Positions 8,823-18,896 of a stretch of DNA of 19,360 nucleotides are shown here, piece after piece (within the stretch, counting starts at the first letter, position 1; the number at the start of each line of letters is the position of its first letter). The notes under the pieces were generated by a model. The model saw only the letters and a program-made list of their open reading frames with translations. It did no database searches and was not told the origin of the DNA. Source of the stretch: Actinomortierella ambigua (lineage: Eukaryota; Mortierellomycota; Mortierellomycetes; Mortierellales; Mortierellaceae). The position numbers were made by a program, and so were the translations under genes. The stretch lies in contig JAAAJB010000641.1 of assembly GCA_016098155.1 (NCBI GenBank), forward strand, positions 1 to 19,360. The letters are read 5' to 3'.

Positions 8823-11372
8823 ATGATTGTCGATATTTTGCCCTTTCGGCTGCAGCTTGCCTCGCTGCGAAAGGCCGACATCCCGCGTTGCACTCACCAG
8901 CTCATGAAGCTAGTTCTTTTTCCAACAGGGTAATGGATAATCGAAGTGCTTCACCAAAAAATCTGTCGCCTCAAGGTGTTTGTTGTTGTTGTGTTGTTGC
9001 TGTGTAGCATGCCACAAACAATCAGACAGTAATCGGGTCTTCCTCCCTCTTCTTGTGCTGAAAGAGAGAAGGTCAAGGGGGCAAGGCGCACCTCAAACAC
9101 AAAGAAGCATGCTCGGGGCCTAACCTTTTCCCTCAAACACTTGGTGCAATACCCCCCCCCTGCACCATCTCGATCAAATAGGCCACAGCACTTCTTCTCA
9201 TACACAGAGACAGACACAGAGGTGTCCTTGATTGTCGACGAGTCCCACATCGGCGGTTTTCCTGAAAATACTCTCAATGTCTGCGATGTCGTTTGGCGGG
9301 CTGTGCAAATCGAGCCCGGCGAGTCTGGTCTAGGTAGGCCGGAGATTTTACTGCTACCACTAGAACATCATTCATTACAGGCACTTGTGTCCGAAATATC
9401 TGAGAGCTTCCATCCTGACAAAACTTTTTTCTCGTTCATCCATTTTCCCACAGGAACCGTTGAGGTCGTCTCTCAAGTGTCCAAACCTCTAGCGGAAATC
9501 AATGTATCCATCATGTAAGCTGTCCACCGTCACATGCAAGGTGCATCAGAAGGAAAGACTAGTTCTGTGTGGGCTCCTGGCCATGCCATTGTGCTTATGG
9601 GTGTTTTGTACATTTGTGCAAATTGCGTCGTACGGTGTTGCGCCCAGGTTTCAACTCTTTTTCTCCACAGAACTCATGCACAGGAAAACCTTCTTTCCCC
9701 CTCCCCCTTCACCTTTTCCTTCCCCCGCACTGCGCTTCTCACATAGAGAGAGAGAGGAAAAGAAAACCCCAAGTTGTCATGCCTCCACTGCTGATACGTT
9801 TATGTTTCTTTCATTTCCAAACTAGGCAAATATCGACCTATGATGCTGATTTTACACTGATGCCCGAGTGTGATTTGCAGCGTGCTCTGGAGAGTTTGTC
9901 CAAAGTCTTTACCATCAGCAACAACCCACTCGAGGATCTGGGCATTCAACCGAGCGACTTGAAAACATGGGACCAATCATATCCTCAGAGCCCTACAGGT
10001 ATTAGCTCGCTACAAGACGCTCTTCTGCACACTGCCAACAACTCTACTGTTGCTACTGCTACTCTTGCCGCCAAAGAGGATTACCGAGCCGACAGTGGTG
10101 TGGCAAGCGTCGTCCACAGTGGACATGGCAGCAATACGACCGTGTTTGGCAATGGTAGTGGGAGCACAGGGTTGGATGGCCCTGGCGCTGGCGCCGACCT
10201 TGATCTGTCCAAACTGACTCTCGACCCTGCCACCCAGATGAGCTCCCCTTCTAGCTCGCCGACCTCTACTGTTCCTCCAATACTCCCTGGACCGCCAGAT
10301 TCTTCGTCATTGCTATTGGCCGATGCGCAGGCCGTTTCGATATCCTCAACGCAACTACCTCTCAGGAGGCGATCGTCTGCCATGTCTAGCTCGCCAGAGG
10401 TGCATCATGAGCGACTCATTCGGACCAAGGCACGTCATCCGTTCAAAGTGAACTATCCCTACCAGCTTCATATCACCAGTATGGAACAGAGCCTCTTGGA
10501 CGTCCTAGCCATCCGCCTGCTGGAATCCATCTTTTTTGATACCAGGTATGTTGATCACCCAGCGATATTGCACTTTCTCTGTTCCACCGAGGGCATATCA
10601 TCATGACGACGATGGTGATGTGACTATAGCCAGACCTGAATGCGGTGATCAGGATGAGTGCGCCATGCAATTTTCAGGACTACTAGTCTCTACACTATTC
10701 TTAATCGGCCTTGTCCTATCAGACTGACATAGCTTTTATCTTTTTGGGACTAACGTTCTGTTGTTGTCCGACTATCTGGTTTGCAATCTTAGGACGGATC
10801 GATTCTTTTCATTTACACAAACAGACACAACACTCAGTATGATTATGGACGACGAGACGCTGGCCCGGTTCCCAGATCACACACTCAACTCCCATGCTGG
10901 TGCCTGGAAACTCATCTCGATTGGCGATGGGCCCCTTGGGTTCGACGAGTGTGGTATTGTCAGTGAGTTTACACGGCCGCTCAGCGATGCAGGCATTGCT
11001 CTCTTTTATCTGTCCACCTTCAGCTCGGACTACCTCATGGTCAGCGACCAAGAGTTTAACCATGCCGTCTCGTGTCTGCGAGAGACGGCGGAGAGTGCGG
11101 CCCAGGAGGTCGATTCACTATCTGGCTCCCCGCCACCGAGCCATAACATCCACGACTCGATCGCCTTCCGGTTGTCACAGGAAGGAAGTAGAGCAGGAAG
11201 CTTGGAGGACCACATGTCAACGTCTTATGCGACAACAGCCACGACGGCCACGCTCTCGACATCGGTGTCCTCAGTGGCGTCGACGCATGGGCATCCCTCT
11301 CTTGCTTCCGAAGGCGACCATGACGATGAGGATGGCGACCATGTCGTCTTTGATGTCGAAATTACCAACTAA
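8823..11372 (+). CDS. CASTOR: CASTOR-like cytosolic arginine sensor homologue (tandem ACT domains)
   Basis: Exons 8823-8929, 9182-9333, 9454-9514, 9826-10545 and 10793-11372 join in phase to 1620 nt, 539 aa, all GT-AG. Similarity to human CASTOR1/2 (GATS family) runs through all four ACT-type units: FFSYTETDTEVSLIVDE (~40-56), PLAEINVSIMQISTYDADF (98-116), then FFSFTQTDTTLSMIMDDE (351-368) and PLGFDECGIV...STFSSDYLMV (394-430). Positions corresponding to human arginine contacts are present: Ser105 (S111), Glu399 (E277), Asp426 (D304), as I recall the human structure. In animals CASTOR binds and inhibits GATOR2 until arginine binds, relieving TORC1; that role here is inference. The protein is ~200 aa longer than CASTOR1 (329 aa): a Ser/Thr/Gly-rich insert (~150-305) with RRRSS at 287-291 splits the two ACT pairs, and a Ser-rich acidic tail follows ~440. 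Start chosen because MIVDILPFRLQ matches the family N-terminus. Confidence 0.9.
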
Positions 11373-11977
11373 GTAGAGTCGACGGAGGTGGCGAGACGGA
11401 TAGCGCCGGGCGTCGATTCTTTTTCTTTGCTTTTCTCTTTTTTTTTTGTGTACATGATTCTCGCTCACTTTTGCTTCCAGCTTCTTTTTGTTGTTGTTGT
11501 TGTTATGTTACCATTATTGTTCATCCATCACCTTTTCGAATCATCTGTCCTTTCTGAATACCATTCAGCGTACTCTTCCATTTTTGCACCTTACGCTCTG
11601 TACTGCTACTCCTGTTCTTTGAACGCCTCTTTTTGTTAAAAAAAAAAAGATTTTCAAAACATCGTTCTCGAGAGTTTGAGCCGTTGAGTTGATGATGGAA
11701 TTTCCAAATCGGGAACACAATCATTGAGAGGTGAGAGGGGGCGGCGGAGTGTTGTTGGTTCCCCTGATGTTACCTTCCTACAGTGTTGATCATCACCTAA
11801 ATTCTGAATCAACATCTAGTCATTCCTTTCTCTCCCCCCTTCCCTCCTCACAGCCGCCGAAGCAACAACAACAGCAGCAATAGCAGCAGAAGCAAGGACG
11901 ACGACGACTAACGCTGGAGTGAAGGGGTTCCGTACTCGCCGGGTACTTGGGAAGTAGACAACGTTCGAAACAAACAC
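11373..11977. other. Intergenic region between the CASTOR-like and carrier genes
   Basis: No gene was seen. The first ~270 nt are T-rich with GTT repeats and an A10 run near 11639, consistent with a 3' UTR. From about 11820 the + strand has a CT tract ending in CACAG followed by CAA/CAG/GAC triplets. The latter could be a leader, possibly with a 5' UTR intron. An imperfect inverted repeat TGTTGAT/ATCAACA lies at 11784-11814. Confidence 0.55.
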
Positions 11978-14101
11978 ATGCAGAGTGTTGTGCCTGAGAT
12001 CATGACCCAAGATACCCTCCTCAACAGCAGGCGCACTGATGTTGTGCCCACTCCCCACTCTACCCCACTCTCCTCTCACCCTCTTCGACACTCCCCTCCA
12101 ACAAATACCAGCGATTTCTCTTCGACAACGAATACTCAATCGCCCTGGACCACGATACCCCTGACGAGGATCCAACCAACTGTCCTCGCTTGGTCTCCGG
12201 CCTTGGACGATACCGAAGGCAAGCAGCATACGACCACTGTGGCCACAGGTGGGGCTGGTGGAGGAGGCGTGCGAAACTCTTCTGCTACTGTTGGTGTTCC
12301 GACAGCAATTGCTCGGTCATTTCTGCTTCAGGGTCTGCAGTTCTGGTACCGCGTGCCGATCAAGGTAAGAAGAGGAAGAAGAAGAAGAAGAGAAGGTCTG
12401 TGTGAACACCAGGGGACGTGCGATTTCATTGCCTCCCCTCCCCAATGCGACCTGCCCTAAGCAAAATATTCATCACTCCCCTCCCTCCTTTCTTTCTTTT
12501 TTTTTAGCTCTTTCGGCCAATGCGTGTGGACTACATGGTGATGGCGCGCGCGGCGACCACGGGGATGATCCCACCAATGCAAATGATGCCCGGAAGTGGA
12601 TCGTCCAACACCACCACGGCGACCAGCGTATACCCACAACACCACCATGCGTCGACACGGACAGCGGTAGCGCTGTCCCGACGGTCGCAGTTCTTCCGCG
12701 CAACGTCGATCGGGATGTTGGTGCACACGGTACGATCACAAGGGTGGGGGTTTGTGTACCGGCAAGTGCTACCGCCGCTGTTGATGAACTCGTTTATCGG
12801 ATCGGTGCTGTACACGACGTATATTTTCTCGCTGCCGGCCTTCCATCCGGCGTTTACGTATCAGAAATCGAGGACGTTCCCCCCACCGCCGTTCCACGCA
12901 GTGTTTATGGCGGGCGCTCTGGCGGGCGCGGCCCAGGCCGTGGTGGCGGCCCCGATGGACTCGCTCAAGGTCAAGTTCCAGGTCGAGGATTTGGTTCATG
13001 GAGGCAAGCATCGAAGCATGGCGTCGTTTGCGTGGTCGTCGTTGAAGGCGCTAGGATGGCGGAGCGTGTACCGTGGTTTTGGATTGATTCTTGTCAAGGT
13101 GAAGAAAATGTTGTTGATGATGATGATGTTGATGAGTGCGTGTGTGTGTAACACGCCCTTTGGATTGTTCATCGTCTCTAACTCGTTTCTTTTACTTGTC
13201 AATTTCTTCCGCACACCGATTTTTGTTTGTTTGTTTCTAGGATGCGCTGGCGTGTGGCATGTTTTTTGGCGTCTTTGAGTGGATCAAGCAGCAGGGCTAC
13301 TACTACTTCATCGACGACGTGTACGGCATCCGCGAGGAGTGGGCGAAGCTGCGCAAGGCTGCCGTGGAGGAAAAGCGACGGGTGAAATCTGGAGGTGGGG
13401 GAGCCACTCACCTTGCCACACCAGTGGGAGAGGACGAAGAGTCGACCGAGTCGACTGCGCTCCGGATATCACCGTCATCACCCCTCGCTGGTGACCATGC
13501 AACTCTATCATCTTCGTTGCCCCAAAACGATCTGTTTGCACCGTCCGTAGAAGAGTTTCGCAAAAACTTTTTGTTCGAGTCGACGGTGTTTATCCTGTTG
13601 GCCGGCGCCGCAGCCGCGGTCGCGTACCAGGCCGTGGACTACCCGATGGAGATCATCCGCAGCCAGTTCTATCTCAAGGAGGCCGAGATGCAAGAGCGGG
13701 TGTTGCAACAGCAGCAACAGCTAGCTGCCAACAGCACAAAGCACTCGGCCACCTACTCGACGCTGTCGTCGAATGCAGCATCGACCAAACCGGCATCGTC
13801 GAATGAGATTTATCGGCAGACGTACCAAGAGTGCCAGCGCCGCGCAAGGGCTGCTGGTGGGTGGCGACGGTTCCTGTTCAAGGGGTTTGGTATGACGGCG
13901 ATTCGGTCGGTGCCGGCAGCGAGCGTTGGGTTCTTGGTGTTTGAGATCATGAAGCGCAAGCTGGACGCGCGAATGTTTGAGCAGGAGGACCGTGAGATGG
14001 TGCTGTATCTGCAGCAGATGATGGCGGAGCGGGAGCGGCAAGAGCGGGAGGAGGAGCTGCAAGGCGGCAGTTCGTTGGATTTCAGCAAGATATTTGCTTA
14101 G
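11978..14101 (+). CDS. Divergent mitochondrial carrier family (SLC25-type) protein
   Basis: Exons 11978-12364, 12508-13098 and 13241-14101 join in phase 0 to 612 aa. Three carrier repeats are visible. Repeat 1 is degenerate (LFRPMRVDYM, ~130-139, lacking the Px[DE]xx[KR] core, then GWGFVYRQVLPPLL). Repeat 2 has PMDSLK (278-283) and GWRSVYRGFG. Repeat 3 has PMEIIR (461-466) and GWRRFLFKGFG. Carriers are normally ~300 aa with six helices; this one adds a ~110-residue Ser/Thr/Pro-rich N-terminus, insertions between helices (~145-190 and ~370-430), a Gln run (482-486) and a charged coiled-coil-like C-terminus (EREREQ-type, ~585-600). Transport of a metabolite across the inner mitochondrial membrane is the family default; the substrate is not readable, and outer-membrane or peroxisomal carriers are alternatives. 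The start at 11978 is uncertain: ATG 12002 has a better A at -3, and an upstream exon cannot be excluded. AATAAA follows the stop. Confidence 0.87.
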
Positions 14102-14108
14102 TGCAATC

Positions 14109-14114
14109 AATAAA
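14109..14114 (+). terminator. Poly(A) signal AATAAA of the carrier gene
   Basis: AATAAA begins 8 nt after the TAG stop, close but usable. A second AATAAA is at 14332-14337 and would give a longer 3' UTR. Confidence 0.5.
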
Positions 14115-14610
14115 GCTGGGATTCTCTCTAACGTGGTGTACAAACACATTCAGCGGGCATTCCCTACCACCTCTCAAGTGGACTAAGGGCGCATGTCCTT
14201 CGACTCTTCAATTGGCCAGAAATCATAGAAACATGTCATGTACAAGAAGCTCTTTTAAAGACCTTTTATTCTTATTATTATTATTATTGTTCATAGGGAA
14301 GACTCTAATACCGGTATATTGGCCTAGTACAATAAACATACAGTGATTAGTTTGGATGTAATCAACATTAGGAAACAAGATTGATCTCATTGAGATGGGA
14401 TCAGTGAAAAAAATAGTGTCAACATTGGGCAAACATTGCCCCTTAGTAGTCTAACATATATATGCCATCCTTTTGCCCGTTATGAAGTGTTCAAATCCAT
14501 AGTCGTGATAGTGTGTTTGTACTTACCAGCTGTGAAGAGTGAGGTGGAGAAAAACAAAAAAAAACAGATCGCGATCCGTCTTTTTATCGTGTGAGGCATT
14601 GCTTACGGGG

Positions 14611-14640
14611 CACGATACAGCTCCGACCAGCTGTGTCGTG
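14611..14640. repeat. 12-bp-stem inverted repeat (hairpin) in the DUG2 upstream spacer
   Basis: CACGATACAGCT (14611-14622) and AGCTGTGTCGTG (14629-14640) are complementary except for one T-G wobble, around the 6-nt loop CCGACC. It could be a dimeric protein-binding site or an RNA hairpin. The DUG2 ATG is ~580 nt downstream. Confidence 0.7.
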
Positions 14641-15220
14641 TGTGCTCGCGGGGAGCTCCACGCTCGATCAGCACCCTGTCTTCTGTTCCACAGACCCACG
14701 AATGTGAGTTCTCCAGCAGATCGAGAAGACGACCAGGGGAGTGGGGGGTGGGAGAGACTAAAGGACCAACTGGTCGTTGGCTACAGAGATCGCCGCCTGC
14801 CCTTGTTGTGAAGAGAGAGGTCCGTTGCGGGCCAGTGAAACCGCTGTCGTGACAGACCTTTTGTGTTCTTTTTCTGCCTGCAAGGCGACTACTCCTCTGT
14901 GAACCTCAATTCCCTTGCATTCTCCCGCCAGCAAACATTCCCAGCAAGGTGAGAAAGAGAGATAGAGGAACAAAGAGGGACCAAATAGCAAACTTTCTCT
15001 CCCCTCTCGACTTTCTTTCCTTTTCTTCTTCTCCACTCCTTCATCGTACAGCCAGTTAATGGCAGACAATTCACATTCCCCATCCAGTACGGCTCTTGCA
15101 TGCGTTCTTTCATCGTCCTGTCCCTTCCCCTTCCTGCTGTTCGCTCCAGCCAACCTTTTGTTCACCTGAAAACGCGTTGCTTGTTTATCCTGTTTAGGCT
15201 CTTTATCCACACGCTCTTCC

Positions 15221-18200
15221 ATGGCCGGCCTGAACCAGTGCGTCCATACGCTAACCCAAGAAGAAAACTCGGTCCTTTCCCTCGCTGCCACGCCGACGCT
15301 CCTCTTCAGCGGCGGACAAGGCGTGCATGCATCCGACATTCATGTAGGTGGCAATGTCCACTCTCACCGACGGCATGGAATGGTCGGAGAAAGGGAGGAG
15401 TCATGGTCTATGAGTCATTGCATGGACAAACTTACCAGCAATGTACCTTTTATTATTTTTTTGTTGCATAGGTATGGGACCTCGAGCACTTTCAACTGAA
15501 GGCGAACCTGAAGGGTCATCTCGGCAGCATCCTGTCGCTCCATATGCGTTCTGATGGCAAATGGCTGTTCAGCTCTTCGGGTACGTGGGCGAAGACCTCT
15601 CTCTCTCTCACACACGCACAGAAATGGAGCGGGAGGGGGATATCTACTTCTCTGCCTTTGATCGCTTCCTGAAACTGATCATCATGAATTGCTGCTATAC
15701 ATGATGTGTCATAGGTGATGGCACAGTGCGAGTATGGGATACCGAGTCCTTCCAATGCCTTTATCACATTCACTCGAGCCAAGATGTTGGCGACGTTTTC
15801 TCCGTCGTTTACTCCGAGGCTCTCAACACAATGTTTATTGGCTGTCAAAATACGAGCATTCAGGTGTGTGTTCTTTTGCTCTGTTTGATCGCCCTGCTCA
15901 GGAAATGAAATGGACCAAAAAAATAAGTTATCAATTGCGCAGAGGAGATGGAGAGGGTCTGTGCTACTCAGGTATGCATTGTTCTCACCTTTTTTTTTTT
16001 TTTTTCCCTTGGTGAAGTGGATTGATTTCTCGGACTTCAAACCCGACACCCCAGTCTCACCGAGCATTACCCACACTTTGAGACGACAAGGTCCTCCAAG
16101 CTTCTTTGATGGCGGTGCAGGCAACCAGATCAGGAAGCAATTGTTGACTGCTTCAATGCCATCGTCTCTGCAGGTGCCTGTTCCTTCCAGGGAAGAGCAT
16201 GTGATTCGCTGCAGTATCCCCGAGGAGAACATTCAACAGAACAGTCATTTTGGATACGTCTACTGCTTGCTTCTGGGTAAAGTCCCCAATGTCGACGAGG
16301 AGATCCTGTTCTCGGCTTCGGGAGAAGGCGATATCAAGGTGAGACGCGGGAGGAGGGGGGGGGGATCGTGCAACATACGCCGAGCTAGGGCACATGTTTG
16401 TTGTGCAACACGGGAAGCAATATAAATGTTACTGACGGCTCTTACTTTTTTTTTTTTTTTTTGGATGGGTATGGTATCTAACTCTTAGCTTTGGAAAGTG
16501 AGACAGGGCCAACCCATCGAATTGTGGCGGACGCTTAGAGCAGGTGCAGACTGCAGTGCGCTGACTCTCGCGTTGTTTGATGGACTGTTGTATTGTGGCA
16601 CACAAGGAGGCATTATCAAGGTATATTTTGCATGGAAGTTCATGCTCATGATCTGGACCCTTTTTTCAATCCGGTGGCGGGACAAACCTCAACAACTATT
16701 TTTTTTTATGAACAACCAATTCTAGATTTTCGACCTCGAGACGTTCCAGCTGATTCGGTCTATCGCTGCCCATACGGTATGGAGAATGGACAATGATAAT
16801 TTCTTGGGGGGAGAGAAGAAAACGAATGGAGAAAAAGAGGGTCGGCTCATATTTACATATTCTGCTTCGAATGCATCGCGCTCTAAATTAGGATGATGTC
16901 TTGGCTCTGGTTGTACGGGGATCGCAAGTGTATAGTGCATCCGCCGATGGCGTCGTTAAGGTACAGGATGGTGTGATTGGCAATGACAGTAGGGAAAGAA
17001 TGAATATGGATCTTTTTGCGCTTTCCCGCACTTTCAACTAACATGTCCACCTCGAATTTGTTCTTCTGTTTGGGGGGGGGGATGATGTGATAGCAATGGA
17101 ACCGTGCTTTTGAACTTGTCAAAGCATGGGACGATCATCATGGCAGTGTGCTCTCGATGACTTGCTCCAAGGACTACGTGGTAACAGGCGGTAGTGACAA
17201 GCTCATTAAGGTAAGAGTGTATTGTTGTGTCCGAAGGATAGGTTGGAGCGATCATGTTGTATGCCGATAGAAACAACAAAAGCAAAAAAAGGCTAACATG
17301 TGGTGAGCATCGCGCCATTCCCACCCTTTTTCGTTTCTTTCTATTCCTGTTTGTTAGCTCTGGGCAGTACCTACTCGTGATACAACAGCTGAGACATCAA
17401 CAGAGGATGAATCGGTGGCAAAGCTCTCGGATTCCATGCACCGAGCCTTGAGTGAATGGATTGCTATCCCGACCGTGTCGGGCGTGCCCGCAAGACTCGA
17501 GGACTGCAGGCGAGGCGCAAAGTTCCTCAAGGACACGCTGCTTCAGTTGGGCGCGGAGGCGAAGCTCATCCCAGGAGCACCAGGACATAATCCGATTGTC
17601 TATGGTCAATTCAGTGCACGTAACGGAGGCGAGTCCAAGCGCCCGATGAATGTGTTGGTGTATGGACACTACGATGTCATTGCAGCGGAGAGCAAAAAGT
17701 GGGTGCATCCTCCGTTTACGATGCAGGGCGAGAATGGATACCTGTATGGTCGTGGCACAACAGACAACAAGGGACCTATGCTGGCTTGCATCTTTGCTGC
17801 GAGCGAGCTGATGGAGGAGCAGGCGCTGGACGTCAATGTAAAGTTTTTGATTGAGGGCGAGGAAGAGAACGGCAGTGTCGGGTTCTTCCAGGCGGTCGAG
17901 CAGAACATTGAGCTCTTTAAGGAAGCAGACGTTATCCTCTTGAGGTAAGAGTTACAGGAGAGAGGGAGAGAGAGGTGCACACACCATTCCACACTCGTGT
18001 CTTGAATCGCTACACATCTTTTCTGATTTCTGTTATGTATTAATTTATTTAGTAACTCGTACTGGCTTGGTGAAGACATTCCTTGTCTGACGTATGGTCT
18101 CAGAGGCGTGATCCACTCAACGATCACGATCACAAGCAAGAATGCCGATCTCCACGCCGGCGTGGATGGTGGAGCCGTGTCGGAACCTTTGTTTGATATG

Positions 18201-18896
18201 GTCAAAGTGCTGGCGGAGCTCGTAGATCCGGACCGTAGTGTCAAAATCCCCGGCTTCTACGACTGTGTACGGCCATTGACGGCGCAAGAGGATGCGCTAT
18301 ACACGCCAATTGTGGAGGACATGCTCAACAACCCTGCCGGGCAACGGCACTGGGATCGACTGGGACCAGGACTGACGAAGGAGGAAGTGAAGCAGAATCT
18401 GATGGCGCGCTGGCGTCACCCTTCTTTGACGGTGCATCAGGTGGATGTGTCGGGACCCAAAAACCGAACGGTGTTGCCACGGATGGCAAAGGCGAGTGTG
18501 AGCATGCGAATTGTGCCAGACCAAGACTCGACGGAGATCACGCGGTCGTTTGAAGCATATATCCAAAAGGTGTTTGGGTCATTGCAGAGCGAGAACGAGA
18601 TTGATATTGCAATCAAGGTTGTGGCAGATTGGTGGGTGGGCGACACCGAGAACCGGTTTTTCAAGGCGGCGGAGGTGGCCATCGAGCGAACGTGGGGCCA
18701 AAAGCCGCTGTTTATCCGCGAGGGAGGCTCTGTGCCGGCGATCCGTTGGCTTGAGAAGCGGTTGCAGGCGGCGGCAGTCCATATTCCCATGGGACAATCA
18801 TCCGATCAGGCCCATCTGAATGATGAGCGTATCCGCGTGCAAAACTTGAGCTTTGGCAAGCGGGTGATTAAGGAGTTTTTGAAGGAGCTTAAGTAA
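15221..18896 (+). CDS. DUG2: Dug2: glutathione degradosome subunit (WD40 + M20 peptidase-like)
   Basis: Ten exons (15221-15343, 15472-15580, 15715-15863, 16018-16338, 16489-16620, 16726-16776, 16892-16960, 17094-17210, 17358-17944, 18053-18896) join in phase to 2502 nt, 833 aa, close to yeast Dug2 (878 aa). Residues ~1-365 form WD40 repeats (HVWDLEHF, GDGTVRVWDTE, GDIKLWKV, IKIFDLETF, GGSDKLIKLWAV). Residues ~380-833 form an M20 metallopeptidase-like domain: HYD (H461, D463), GRGTTDNKGP (D493), EGEEENGS (E526, E527), DLHAG, and SDQAHLNDE near the end. In yeast, Dug2 with the amidotransferase Dug3 cleaves the gamma-glutamyl bond of glutathione in the cytosol and Dug1 splits Cys-Gly. The metal-ligand Asp of related M20 enzymes (SDNYWL in CNDP2) is Asn554 here (SNSYWL). 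Nine small introns (105-154 nt) lie mostly at WD-repeat boundaries, five of them in phase 0 directly after an AAG codon. The identification is firm. Confidence 0.95.

Larger units (their letters stand above)
14102..15220. other. Gene-free spacer: carrier 3' region and DUG2 promoter
   Basis: No gene or tRNA was recognised. The left part is AT-rich with a TTA run (about 14269-14289) and small hairpin-capable sites (ATCTC/GAGAT near 14385; GGGCAA/TTGCCC at 14427-14441). The middle has the palindrome GATCGCGATC at 14567-14576 and the 30-nt hairpin at 14611-14640. The last ~250 nt are CT-rich and probably form the DUG2 leader. I see no clear TATA box. Confidence 0.6.

Noticed and set aside
12402..13151. 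249-codon + strand open frame
   Set aside because: Out-of-frame shadow over the carrier's second exon, which has recognisable carrier motifs in the other frame.
14587..14660. Possible tRNA in the DUG2 upstream spacer
   Set aside because: The hairpin is present but there is no anticodon arm, B-box GGTTCGA-type motif or acceptor stem.
15902..15971. Cryptic 70-nt exon in DUG2 intron 3 flanked by CAG and GTATGC
   Set aside because: It would leave a 38-nt upstream intron, far below the others here, and shifts frame into a stop; direct splicing 15863 to 16018 gives the expected SIQWIDF.
15516..16232. 238-codon minus-strand open frame
   Set aside because: Antisense shadow of DUG2 exons and introns; the + strand has clear Dug2 similarity.
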